DNA from: Winogradskyella sp.
GTDB taxonomy: Bacteria > Bacteroidota > Bacteroidia > Flavobacteriales > Flavobacteriaceae
Direction: 5' to 3'
Assembly (NCBI GenBank): GCA_013002225.1
Contig: JABDKL010000073.1
Span: forward strand, 1-46,543
DNA length: 46,543 bases
The position numbers and the translations under genes were made by a program. The notes beneath the pieces were generated by a model, which saw only the letters and a program-made list of their open reading frames with translations, did no database searches and had not been told where the DNA came from. The stretch's first letter is position 1; each line of letters opens with the position of its first letter. This document shows, one piece after another, positions 10,401 to 18,494 of this stretch.

Positions 10401-11438
10401 ATGAAAAGATTGTTAGCCCTATGCATAGTCATAAGTTTGGTTGCTTGTAAAGAAGAACCAAAAGATTATGCTACACTCTCTGGAAAAATTGAAAACGCGC
10501 ATGAGAGTAAAACATTAAAAATTTTTAAAGGAAAAGAATTTGAAAAAATAATAAAGCTAGAAGATGATGGTACTTTTAATGATACCTTAAAAATTGACGC
10601 TGGAGATTATACGATCCAACATGGTAGCCAATTTGGTCAAATTTATTTAGAAAATGATAATGAAACCACTATTAACACCGACTATGAAGACTTTACGAAT
10701 TCAATAGTTTTTGGTGGTGATGCTTCCGACGTAAATAATTTTTCTGTGCAATCATTTTTAATTTCCAACGATCACTTTACAGAAGATCTAATTACCAATG
10801 GCACAAAAGAAGATTTGGATGCTGCTATAGAAAATTACAGATCTGCTTATAATGAATTAAAGTTAAAGTATACAGAGGTAGACTCCACACGTGTTAGCCA
10901 AATGGATAAGAATATAGAAGGGAGTATTAAACAAATTAGCCAGTACTTGTCTTCTAAATTTGCAATGCGATCTCAGTTTCCACAAGGTATGACATCACCA
11001 ACATTTACTAATTATGAGAATTTTGCTGGAGGCGAAATGTCGCTTAAAGATCTAAGAGGTAAATATGTTTACATTGATGTTTGGGCAACCTGGTGTGGAC
11101 CATGTATTCGTGAAATTCCAGCATTAAAACAAGTTGAAAAGCAATATCACGATAAAAATATAGCTTTTGTTAGTATCTCTGTAGATAATGGTCGTGGCTA
11201 TAAAGGTGATGCAGAAGCAGCGCATCAAGGCTGGAAAAAGATGGTTGCTGAAAAAGATTTAGGAGGTATACAACTATATGCGGATAATGGTTTTAGCTCA
11301 GAATTTATTCAAGATTATAAAATTAATGCTATACCAAGATTTATTTTAATAGACCCTCAAGGTAATATTGTAACTGCAGATGCGCCTAGACCTTCAAACC
11401 AACAACTGGTTAAGTTATTCGATAAGTTGAATATTTAA
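10401..11438 (+). CDS. TlpA-family thioredoxin-like lipoprotein
   Basis: A 345-residue lipoprotein: the signal peptide MKRLLALCIVISLVAC ends in a lipobox with Cys16 as the lipidated residue. Residues ~25-120 resemble the DUF4369-type beta domain that precedes many Bacteroidota thioredoxins (ATLSGKIENAHESKTLKIF), then a helical linker, then a TlpA/AhpC-TSA thioredoxin fold from ~205 with the redox pair Cys232-Gly-Pro-Cys235 in WATWCGPC and the cis-proline segment NAIPRFIL. It probably keeps periplasmic thiols reduced (cytochrome c maturation or general disulfide reduction) from a membrane anchor. Single gene with its own terminator; no cytochrome genes are adjacent. Confidence 0.92.
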   Translation: MKRLLALCIVISLVACKEEPKDYATLSGKIENAHESKTLKIFKGKEFEKIIKLEDDGTFNDTLKIDAGDYTIQHGSQFGQIYLENDNETTINTDYEDFTNSIVFGGDASDVNNFSVQSFLISNDHFTEDLITNGTKEDLDAAIENYRSAYNELKLKYTEVDSTRVSQMDKNIEGSIKQISQYLSSKFAMRSQFPQGMTSPTFTNYENFAGGEMSLKDLRGKYVYIDVWATWCGPCIREIPALKQVEKQYHDKNIAFVSISVDNGRGYKGDAEAAHQGWKKMVAEKDLGGIQLYADNGFSSEFIQDYKINAIPRFILIDPQGNIVTADAPRPSNQQLVKLFDKLNI

Positions 11439-11457
11439 GACCTACTCAAATTACCAA

Positions 11458-11489
11458 AAAAAAGAGTCTTCGATAGAAGACTCTTTTTT
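11458..11489. terminator. Bidirectional intrinsic terminator
   Basis: Stem AAAAGAGTCTTC/GAAGACTCTTTT with loop GATA, T runs on both strands, between the convergent TlpA-like and nnr genes. Its right arm touches the nnr stop codon, whose lysine-rich tail is encoded by the same A run. Confidence 0.85.
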
Positions 11490-13068
11490 ATTTTTTTTTG
11501 CTTTTTTGTTTTGCCTTATCTTCTTTAGACTCTTCCTCTTGAGGCTGGTCGGGTTGTTTAAATAAGTCTATATATGCTTCGCCCATAGTTTTAATAATAT
11601 GACGTGCTAATAAACTTTGATATCCATAATTCTCTAACGAAATATCGGCTGATTTTCCGTGTAGATAAGTACCAAAAATAGTGGCAGCTAAAGGTTCATA
11701 ATTCTGAGCAAGCAATCCCGAAATTACGCCTGTTAAGACATCACCACTACCTGCTGTAGCCATTCCTGGATTACCTGTAGTATTAACATAAATCTTATCC
11801 TTATATATTGTTAGGGAGTGTGCCCCTTTAACTAACAGAATAAGATCATACTTATTAGAAAAGGCTTTGCACTTCTCTATTTTTTCAAAATCATTTTTCC
11901 ATTTACCAATCAGACGTTCTAATTCTTTAGGGTGAGGAGTTAATATAGTCTGGTTAGGTAATAGCTTATGTAGCGTTTTGTTTTTAGAAAGTAAATTTAT
12001 TCCGTCCGCATCTATAACTAATGGAATCTTGTTGTTTTTAAGAAAAACTTCAAAGGTTTTAGCCGTATTTTGGGATGTCCCTAATCCTATTCCTATGCCA
12101 ATTACTGTAGGTTCAATATCAAAACTGATGTTAGAAATTTCCATTTCATTTTCATCTGTTACGACCATTACCTCTGGTAATGCAGTTTGCAAGCTATGAT
12201 AGCCACACTTCGGGATATAGGATGTAACCTTACCAGCACCAGTACTTAAAGCGGCATGACTTGTTAGATTTACAGCGCCAATCTTCCCATAACTGCCTCC
12301 TATAACCATGACATGGCCATAATTTCCCTTATGCGAAAATTTATCTCTTGGCTTATATAATGGTAGCACCTCATTTTTAGCAATTAATTCGACTTCTGTG
12401 TCCGTTTGCATCAAATAATCCCTATCTATCCCAATGTCTAAGACCTCCCACTGCACGGTGTATTTTGCGGTTTCTGGTAGAAAAAAAACAAGTTTAGGAG
12501 ATTGAAAACTTAATGTATAATTGGCATTTACAACTGCATTTTCATCATCTACTGCTTGATCTGTGTATAGTCCTGAAGGAATGTCGACAGATAAAGTGAA
12601 CGCTTTGGAGTCTTTAAATTTTTGAAATAAAGCCTTAACCCAATTGTGAGGTGGTCTATTTAATCCTATTCCAAATACGGCATCTACAATAATATCCTGT
12701 TCTTCTATTATAATATCTGAAAAGTCTGCATCACAACTTAACATTGTTGGCCATACTTTACTAACGCTTTTTATTCGGTCATAATTAACTAAGAAATCTT
12801 TAGATCGCTTATCACTACAATTGATAATATAAGTAAACACATTATAGCCATGAGTAATTAAATGACGTGCTAATACTAAACCGTCTCCTCCGTTATTACC
12901 AATACCACAGAATACATGAATTGGTACCTGCGCACCTTGCATGCGCATATGCATCCAGTTAAAAATTTGCGTACCAGCTCGCTCCATTAAATCTGTCGAT
13001 GAAATTTTTTGACGCTCGGTGGTTAATTTATCGCCCTCATATATTTGTTCCTTTGAAAATACTTTCAT
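11488..13068 (-). CDS. nnr: Bifunctional NAD(P)H-hydrate epimerase / ADP-dependent NAD(P)H-hydrate dehydratase
   Basis: A 526-residue two-domain repair enzyme. The N-terminal YjeF_N domain (about 1-215, with LMERAGTQIF and GIGNNGGDG at 55-63) epimerises damaged NAD(P)HX. The C-terminal ribokinase-like domain (about 240-500, with VIGGSYGKIGA, TGAGKVTSYIP and the signature NPGMATAGSGDVLTG) dehydrates the S-form back to NAD(P)H using ADP. Fusion is normal in most bacteria. The extreme C-terminus (EEESKEDKAKQKSKKK) is a charged, low-complexity tail beyond the fold. Monocistronic, ending in a shared terminator. Confidence 0.95.
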   Translation of the reverse strand: MKVFSKEQIYEGDKLTTERQKISSTDLMERAGTQIFNWMHMRMQGAQVPIHVFCGIGNNGGDGLVLARHLITHGYNVFTYIINCSDKRSKDFLVNYDRIKSVSKVWPTMLSCDADFSDIIIEEQDIIVDAVFGIGLNRPPHNWVKALFQKFKDSKAFTLSVDIPSGLYTDQAVDDENAVVNANYTLSFQSPKLVFFLPETAKYTVQWEVLDIGIDRDYLMQTDTEVELIAKNEVLPLYKPRDKFSHKGNYGHVMVIGGSYGKIGAVNLTSHAALSTGAGKVTSYIPKCGYHSLQTALPEVMVVTDENEMEISNISFDIEPTVIGIGIGLGTSQNTAKTFEVFLKNNKIPLVIDADGINLLSKNKTLHKLLPNQTILTPHPKELERLIGKWKNDFEKIEKCKAFSNKYDLILLVKGAHSLTIYKDKIYVNTTGNPGMATAGSGDVLTGVISGLLAQNYEPLAATIFGTYLHGKSADISLENYGYQSLLARHIIKTMGEAYIDLFKQPDQPQEEESKEDKAKQKSKKK

Positions 13069-13143
13069 GAATTAAATCTGTATATTGAGTTGTAAAAATA
13101 ATACATTTAATATCCATTGTTTAAAATTTTATGTTGCCAATCT

Positions 13144-13668
13144 ATGCCAGATTATAAATTAATTGAAACCCAACGTCTACTTCTAAAACCGATTACGATA
13201 AATGACGCAAATTTTATATTTAAGCTTATGAATACGCCTAAATGGATTCAATTTATTGGTGATAGAAATGTGAGATCTGTTAAAGATGCTGAAAACTACA
13301 TAATCGAGAAAGTATTTCCTCAGCAGAAAACATATGGCTACTCAAATAATATTGTTTCTAGAAAACAGGATGGTCTAAAACTTGGCACTTGTGGTTTATA
13401 TCATAGAGAAGACATGAAAGGTGTTGACATTGGCTTTGCGTTTTTACCTGAATATCATAATAAAGGTTACGCTTTTGAAGCTGCCAACAAATTAATGCAC
13501 TCTGCAAAGGAATTATTCGCTATTGATGCTCTAAGCGGATTTACGATGAAAGAAAATTTAACTTCTAGAAAATTATTAGAGCGCTTAGGGTTTAAATTAA
13601 TTGGCTTAGCAAAATTACCAAATAGCACAGATAACTTGTTACATTATTACAGAACATTAAAAATTTAA
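13144..13668 (+). CDS. GNAT-family N-acetyltransferase (RimJ/RimL type)
   Basis: 174 residues from the ATG at 13144. The frame opens earlier at a TTG (13117), but MPDYKLIETQRLLLKPI is the classic RimJ/RimL start, so the ATG is preferred. Features: ETxRLxLxP at residues 7-15, a central beta region, and the acetyl-CoA pyrophosphate loop in FLPEYHNKGYAFEAA (x-x-x-G-x-A), followed by NLTSRKLLERLGFKLIG, typical of the family. Such enzymes acetylate ribosomal protein N-termini or small amines; the substrate here is unknown. Stands alone between nnr (divergent) and the T9SS protein gene. Confidence 0.9.
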   Translation: MPDYKLIETQRLLLKPITINDANFIFKLMNTPKWIQFIGDRNVRSVKDAENYIIEKVFPQQKTYGYSNNIVSRKQDGLKLGTCGLYHREDMKGVDIGFAFLPEYHNKGYAFEAANKLMHSAKELFAIDALSGFTMKENLTSRKLLERLGFKLIGLAKLPNSTDNLLHYYRTLKI

Positions 13669-13723
13669 AATAGTGAACCTTAATACGGCCTTAAACTTTT
13701 AACCTTGAAAAAACGAGAGTGTA

Positions 13724-13755
13724 TTGTTACACTGAGTTTATAATAATTACTTTTG
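13724..13755 (+). promoter_or_regulatory. Promoter of the T9SS cargo gene
   Basis: TTG (13724-13726), 21-base spacer, then TACTTTTG (13748-13755): a good Bacteroidota promoter. Its -7 element covers the TTG codon at 13753, which argues that translation starts at the ATG at 13777. Confidence 0.5.
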
Positions 13756-13776
13756 AGCTTTAAAAGAAAGTTAAAA

Positions 13777-14868
13777 ATGAAGTTAATATGCAATACGGCT
13801 TTACTACTATTACTTGTACTAAATAGTTCTGCTCAGGATTTAAATTTAATAAGTGAATTAGATGTTGCTCTTAATGAAACATCTGGATTACTATATATTA
13901 ATAACACCCTGATAACGCATAATGATTCAGATGCTACAAACCAGTTATTTGATGTTAATCCAAATACAGGAACAGTCACCCGAACGGTCACTATTTCAAA
14001 TGCGACAAACACCGATTGGGAAGATATTACCAATGACGATACCTATATTTATATTGGCGATATTGGAAATAATGCTGGCGACAGAACGAACTTAAAAATT
14101 TATCGCATTTTAATCGCAGAATATTTTAGTTCCACTTCAGTGACTGCCGAAGAGATTAACTATTCATATAACGATCAAACAGATTTTTCCACAAGTCCCT
14201 TTGCCACTAATTTTGATGCGGAAACCTTAATTCATTATAATAATAATCTATATATCTTCACGAAGAATTGGCTAGACGGTAAAACAAATATTTACGAATT
14301 ATCAAAAAGTATTGGCACTCATTCCGCAACCTTTATAGATACTATTGAGGTTGGTGGATTAACCACAGCAGGTTCATTTAATTTGGATTCTAATACCGTA
14401 TTATTATGTGGTTATGGAGTAAATGGCCCTTTTGTCATTTACTTAGAAGGTTTCAATAATAGCTTATTCTCTAATGGAACAATAACAAAAACTGAAGTAT
14501 CTGTCCCTACGGGTTACTCGTCACAAATTGAAGGTTTAATTCCAGTTAGCACAACAGACTACTATATAACTGCCGAGGCAAATAATCCAGATTTACAGGC
14601 GCTATATGGCTTTAACATATCTACGTTAAAAGTTGAAGAATTCGAGGATCAAAATATTATTTTTTATCCAAATCCTGCTAAAAGGACTATTACTATTAAT
14701 GGATTATATGAAGAAGTATCTATTTATTCATTAAAAGGGCAGTTTCTAAAATCTTCAAAAATTTCTAAGATTAATATATCCGATCTAGCTGCAGGTGTTT
14801 ATATTATTAAGTTTCAGGAAAAAGAAAGCAAGACCATTATTACAAAGCAATTAGTAATTAAGAGATAA
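13777..14868 (+). CDS. T9SS type A sorting-domain secreted protein
   Basis: 363 residues from the ATG at 13777; an upstream in-frame TTG lies inside the promoter. Signal peptide MKLICNTALLLLLVLNSSAQ, a ~265-residue beta-rich body (repeated DDTYIYIGDIGNN-like strands, suggesting a beta-propeller-like fold; no catalytic motif seen), and a C-terminal ~75-residue type A sorting domain: IIFYPNPAKRTITING, VSIYSLKGQ, ISDLAAGVYIIKF, ending KQLVIKR. The sorting domain directs export through the type IX secretion system and attachment to or release from the cell surface. Its stop codon directly abuts the holA stop on the other strand, with no spacer. Confidence 0.88.
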   Translation: MKLICNTALLLLLVLNSSAQDLNLISELDVALNETSGLLYINNTLITHNDSDATNQLFDVNPNTGTVTRTVTISNATNTDWEDITNDDTYIYIGDIGNNAGDRTNLKIYRILIAEYFSSTSVTAEEINYSYNDQTDFSTSPFATNFDAETLIHYNNNLYIFTKNWLDGKTNIYELSKSIGTHSATFIDTIEVGGLTTAGSFNLDSNTVLLCGYGVNGPFVIYLEGFNNSLFSNGTITKTEVSVPTGYSSQIEGLIPVSTTDYYITAEANNPDLQALYGFNISTLKVEEFEDQNIIFYPNPAKRTITINGLYEEVSIYSLKGQFLKSSKISKINISDLAAGVYIIKFQEKESKTIITKQLVIKR

Positions 14869-15876
14869 TTAACCTAAAATCTTTACCAATAACTCTTTAA
14901 GCAAATCGCCCTGCGGTGTAGCATTTGCTCCCACTCCCTTGCTTTTAACATCAAACTCTCTTAGCAGTCCAATTACAGCACTTACTTTTCGCATCGGATA
15001 ATTTTTTGCGGCGGTTAGATACTCATTAACAAAATACGGATTAATCCTTAAGGCCTGAGATACACTTCTCGGGTTTTTATCTACCATACCATGTAAATGT
15101 AAGAGTTGGGAGAAAAAATTAAACAATAGGGCTACTGTGACTACCATAGGGTTATCCTTAGGGTTATCACCAAAATATTTAATGATCTTAAAGGCTTTAA
15201 CAACATTCCGGTCACCAACAGCCTTGCGTAATTCAAAATTATTATAATCCTTGCTAATACCTATATTTTCCTCAATATGTTCTGGAGTAATTTGGGTGCC
15301 TTTAGGCAATACAATCTTTAGCTTATCGAGTTCATTTGTAACTTTGCTTAAGTCTGTCCCTAAAAACTCCACAAGCATTTGAGCAGCTTTTGGTGAGATA
15401 TCATAACCTTGACCTTTAAGTACGCGTCTTATCCAATCTGGCACCTGGTTATCGTAAAGCTTTTTACTTTCAAAAATGAGACCATCATTTTTCTTTAAGG
15501 CTTTATATAAAGCTTTACGTTTGTCTAGCTTTTTATATTTATAGTTTAATACCAAGACGGTTGTAGGTTGCGGATTCTCTGCGTATTGAACAAGTTTCTC
15601 GATTGTACGACTTAGATCTTGAGCCTCTTTTACGATTACAACCTGTCGGTCTGCCATCATAGGATAACGTTTGGCATTACTTACAATGTCATCAATACTT
15701 ACATCGCGTCCATAAAGCACCATTTGATTAAAGCCTTTTTCAGCTTCATCCAGTACATTTTTTTCAATATAGTCAGAGATTTTATCAATATAATAAGGCT
15801 CCTCACCCATTAAAAAATAGACAGGTTTTAGATTACCCTTTTTAATTTCAGAAACCAATTGTTTAACGTCGTCCAA
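14869..15876 (-). CDS. holA: DNA polymerase III subunit delta
   Basis: A 335-residue clamp-loader subunit that opens the beta sliding clamp. N-terminal AAA+-like domain starting MDDVKQLVSEIKKGNLKPVY with the delta-specific FLMGEEPYYID and no functional Walker A, as expected for delta; VVIVKEAQDL; the middle helical region (FESKKLYDNQVPDWI, AAQMLVEFLGTDLSKVTNELDKL) and the collar domain (VTVALLFNFFSQLLHLHG). Length is normal for the family. Divergent from the HsdR_N gene; convergent with the T9SS gene with zero spacing. Confidence 0.94.
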   Translation of the reverse strand: MDDVKQLVSEIKKGNLKPVYFLMGEEPYYIDKISDYIEKNVLDEAEKGFNQMVLYGRDVSIDDIVSNAKRYPMMADRQVVIVKEAQDLSRTIEKLVQYAENPQPTTVLVLNYKYKKLDKRKALYKALKKNDGLIFESKKLYDNQVPDWIRRVLKGQGYDISPKAAQMLVEFLGTDLSKVTNELDKLKIVLPKGTQITPEHIEENIGISKDYNNFELRKAVGDRNVVKAFKIIKYFGDNPKDNPMVVTVALLFNFFSQLLHLHGMVDKNPRSVSQALRINPYFVNEYLTAAKNYPMRKVSAVIGLLREFDVKSKGVGANATPQGDLLKELLVKILG

Positions 15877-15954
15877 ATCTTATGAAAATTCCAATTTTAA
15901 TAAACCAACCAACGGTGGTATTATAGGTTTTTTCCCGAAACTTCGAGATAGAAA

Positions 15955-15984
15955 TTGTGTTTAAAAGTATTGTGCTTAACTTTG
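15955..15984 (+). promoter_or_regulatory. Promoter of the HsdR_N-GT2 pair
   Basis: TTG (15955-15957), exactly 19 bases, then TAACTTTG (15977-15984): an excellent match to the Bacteroidota consensus. Predicted transcription start is near 15990, just before the candidate starts at 15998 (TTG) and 16007 (GTG). Confidence 0.6.
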
Positions 15985-16006
15985 AAAAAATTACAGTTTG
16001 AATAAC

Positions 16007-16456
16007 GTGCAAAATCTCAATTTTCCAAAGTTTGAATACCGTTTCAAAAGTACAGAAAATAAAGTTTCTATATTTGATGTCATTCGGAAAAAATTTATCA
16101 TTCTTCAACCTGAAGAATGGGTACGACAACATTGCGTTCATTATTTAATAAATGATAAAAACTATCCTAAATCCTTAATAAATGTCGAAAAAGAATTAAA
16201 TCTTAATGGTTTAAAAAAAAGGTACGACATTGTTGTGTTCAATACTGACGGTAGTATTCATCTAGTTGTAGAATGTAAGGCACACAATGTAGCAATTAAC
16301 CAATCTACCTTCGATCAAATTGCCCGTTATAACCTTGCACTTAATGCATCTTACCTTATGGTAACTAATGGTCTAAATCACTATTACTGTGAAATGGACA
16401 CAAGGGCTAAGCACTACAAATTTTTAAGATCACTACCTAATTACACTAAAAGTTAA
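16007..16456 (+). CDS. Orphan type I restriction HsdR N-terminal-like nuclease domain protein
   Basis: 149 residues from the GTG at 16007, chosen because MQNLNFPKFEYRFKSTENK matches the usual family start; a TTG at 15998 would add three residues. A single PD-(D/E)xK fold of the HSDR_N type: RYDIVVFNTDG supplies the first acidic residue and VVECKAHN the E-x-K, followed by a QIARYN helix. No helicase domain, HsdM or HsdS is present, so this is not a restriction system; small stand-alone proteins of this kind are common near holA in Bacteroidota. It may be a nuclease or only a DNA-binding relic. Its stop overlaps the next start (TAATG), implying translational coupling with the glycosyltransferase. 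Confidence 0.82.
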   Translation: MQNLNFPKFEYRFKSTENKVSIFDVIRKKFIILQPEEWVRQHCVHYLINDKNYPKSLINVEKELNLNGLKKRYDIVVFNTDGSIHLVVECKAHNVAINQSTFDQIARYNLALNASYLMVTNGLNHYYCEMDTRAKHYKFLRSLPNYTKS

Positions 16457-17448
16457 TGTTTCAAACAAAAGACATAGCGATAGTAATTTTAAACTGGAAT
16501 GGAAAAGCATTGCTCAAACAGTTTTTGCCATCAGTAATTAAAAATTCGGAAGAAGCAATAATTTATGTTGTAGATAATGCATCAACAGATGGCTCTCTTG
16601 TTTTTGTTTCTGAACATTTTCCTGAGATCAAAATTATTCAAAATACAGAAAATGGAGGTTACGCTAAAGGCTATAATGATGCCTTAAAATATATAAATGA
16701 ACCGCTTCTTTGCCTTTTAAACAGTGATGTTGAAGTTTCTGAAAAATGGCTAGAACCAATTATCACAACCTTTAACACACAGTCAGACACTGCAATAATT
16801 CAGCCAAAAATTTTGGATTATAAGCAAAAATCGAAGTTTGAATATGCTGGTGCTGCTGGCGGCTATATTGACAAATACGGTTATCCGTTTTGTCGCGGTC
16901 GTATTTTTGATACCATCGAAACAGACTCTGGGCAATACAATGACACCACTACCATATTCTGGGCTTCTGGAGCATGCTTTTTTATAAAGAATTCTATTTT
17001 TAAAAGTTTATCAGGTTTCGATGAAAGCTATTTTGCACATATGGAAGAAATAGACTTATGCTGGCGTGCCTATAACAATAATTACGTGACTAGGTATGTA
17101 GGTACTTCGACCGTCTACCATTTAGGAGGCGCCACTTTAAGTAATACAAGTCCAAAAAAAACGTTTCTTAATTTCAGAAATAGTTTGTTCACACTTGTAA
17201 AAAATACAGACTCAAATGTTTTTATTAGAATATTTATAAGAATGCTTTTAGATGGAATAGCGGCCACGAGATTTTTACTTCAATTAAAACCTCAATTTTT
17301 CTTAGCTGTTTTAAAAGCACACGCCTCATTTTATAAACGCTTGAGAACAGTTTTAAAACAACGAAAAAGCATCAAAAAACGAGAGGGCTATTACAAAACA
17401 AATTCAATTGTTTGGCAGTATTTTATTAATAAGCGAACAAAATGGTGA
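16456..17448 (+). CDS. GT2-family glycosyltransferase (rhamnosyltransferase-like)
   Basis: A 330-residue cytoplasmic GT-A enzyme transferring a sugar from a nucleotide donor, probably to a lipid-linked or surface glycan acceptor. N-terminal VILNWNGKALLKQFL, donor-site VDNASTDGSLVFV, the acidic metal-binding motif LLNSDVEVS at ~88-96, then WASGACFFIKNS and the acceptor-side FDESYFAHMEEIDLCWRAY, which marks the WbbL-like branch. The basic C-terminus (RLRTVLKQRKSIKKREG) with amphipathic helices suggests membrane association. Starts inside the stop codon of the preceding gene (TAATG). No other glycan genes are adjacent. Confidence 0.92.
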   Translation: MFQTKDIAIVILNWNGKALLKQFLPSVIKNSEEAIIYVVDNASTDGSLVFVSEHFPEIKIIQNTENGGYAKGYNDALKYINEPLLCLLNSDVEVSEKWLEPIITTFNTQSDTAIIQPKILDYKQKSKFEYAGAAGGYIDKYGYPFCRGRIFDTIETDSGQYNDTTTIFWASGACFFIKNSIFKSLSGFDESYFAHMEEIDLCWRAYNNNYVTRYVGTSTVYHLGGATLSNTSPKKTFLNFRNSLFTLVKNTDSNVFIRIFIRMLLDGIAATRFLLQLKPQFFLAVLKAHASFYKRLRTVLKQRKSIKKREGYYKTNSIVWQYFINKRTKW

Positions 17449-17507
17449 TTGTTCACAAAAGTGTTAAAATTTTTGTTAATCCATGTTTAACACTCTTTAC
17501 TTTTCTA

Positions 17508-17515
17508 TAATTTTG
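17508..17515 (+). promoter_or_regulatory. Candidate -7 element for the OmpA lipoprotein gene
   Basis: TAATTTTG fits TAnnTTTG, 38 bases before the ATG; no good -33 TTG is spaced correctly, so tentative. Confidence 0.3.
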
Positions 17516-17553
17516 GTATGTTAAATTTAACAACTTAAAATCGATTATTAACT

Positions 17554-18411
17554 ATGAAGAAATTAATATTAACAAGTGCATGTTCATTGCTACTATTAGC
17601 ATCTTGTGTGTCTAAAAAAGAATATGCCGCACTACAAGCAAAACAGCAAGAGACTGAAGATTTATTAAACTCTGCAACGGTAAAACTTAACAAGTGCCTT
17701 TCTGATGCTTCAGCAGCAAATGCTAGAGTAGAAACAATGAAAGAACAACTGGCGGATATGCGAAAAAGTAATGAAGCACTTATTAAGAATTCGCAGGATC
17801 TTACCGAATTAACAACTAAAGGGGCTACGAACCTAGAAAAGTCATTAGAAAGTTTAAAAGAAAGCAACCTTAAAATTACACGTTTGCAAGATGCCTTAAC
17901 CCGTAAAGATAGTGTTACATTGGCTATTGTAACTAGTCTAAAAAAGGAAGTTGGACTAAGCGACCCAGATATTGAAGTAAATGTAGAAAAGGGTGTTGTG
18001 TTTATTTCAATTGCAGATAAACTTTTATTTAAAAGCGGAAGCTATACTGTAACAGAGCGCGCTAAGGAAATTTTAGCTAAAGTTGCGAAAGTCATTAATA
18101 GCAAGCCTAACTTTGAAGCTATGGTAGAAGCACATACTGATAATGTCCCTTACAACAAACCTCCGTTAATAGATAACTGGGACCTAAGTGTAAAACGTGC
18201 AACATCAGTCGTTAGAGTTTTAGAGGATTTGCAAGTTAATCCACAACAACTTATAGCTTCTGGACGTAGTTACCATGTGCCTTTAGTAGAAAATGATACT
18301 GCTGAAAACAGAGCAAAAAACAGACGTACACGTATTGTTGTATTACCTAAAATTGACCAATTCTATGAGATGGTTGAAGAAGAAATGAAAAATTTAGCTG
18401 CAGGCAACTAA
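17554..18411 (+). CDS. OmpA-family peptidoglycan-binding lipoprotein
   Basis: 285 residues. Lipoprotein signal MKKLILTSACSLLLLASC with the lipidated Cys at 18, a long alpha-helical coiled coil (about 22-130; heptad-like AALQAKQQETEDLLNSA), and an OmpA C-terminal domain from ~150: FKSGSYTVTERAKEIL, AHTDNVP, WDLSVKRATSVVRVL, and NRRTRIVVLP, which carries the conserved Arg of the NRR motif. It would tether the outer membrane to peptidoglycan across a coiled-coil spacer. Single gene with its own terminator. Confidence 0.93.
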   Translation: MKKLILTSACSLLLLASCVSKKEYAALQAKQQETEDLLNSATVKLNKCLSDASAANARVETMKEQLADMRKSNEALIKNSQDLTELTTKGATNLEKSLESLKESNLKITRLQDALTRKDSVTLAIVTSLKKEVGLSDPDIEVNVEKGVVFISIADKLLFKSGSYTVTERAKEILAKVAKVINSKPNFEAMVEAHTDNVPYNKPPLIDNWDLSVKRATSVVRVLEDLQVNPQQLIASGRSYHVPLVENDTAENRAKNRRTRIVVLPKIDQFYEMVEEEMKNLAAGN

Positions 18412-18435
18412 ATCTGTAAGTACATAAATATTAAT

Positions 18436-18462
18436 AAGCCCAATGCGATGCATTGGGCTTTT
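18436..18462 (+). terminator. Intrinsic terminator of the OmpA gene
   Basis: Perfect 11-bp stem (AAGCCCAATGC, loop GAT, GCATTGGGCTT) followed by a short T-rich stretch, 24 bases after the stop; it could also serve menE from the other side. Confidence 0.8.
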
Positions 18463-18494
18463 ATATTTTTAAGACAATTGTAAGAATCTAGTAT

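Noticed and set aside
11458-11489. Hairpin as possible riboswitch or small RNA
   Set aside because: Position between convergent stops and T runs on both strands make it an ordinary terminator.
13753-13776. TTG start for the T9SS cargo protein
   Set aside because: The codon is inside a good -7 element; the ATG at 13777 starts a proper signal peptide.
16007-16456. Restriction-modification or anti-phage system
   Set aside because: Only the HsdR N-terminal nuclease fold is present; no methylase, specificity or helicase gene is nearby.
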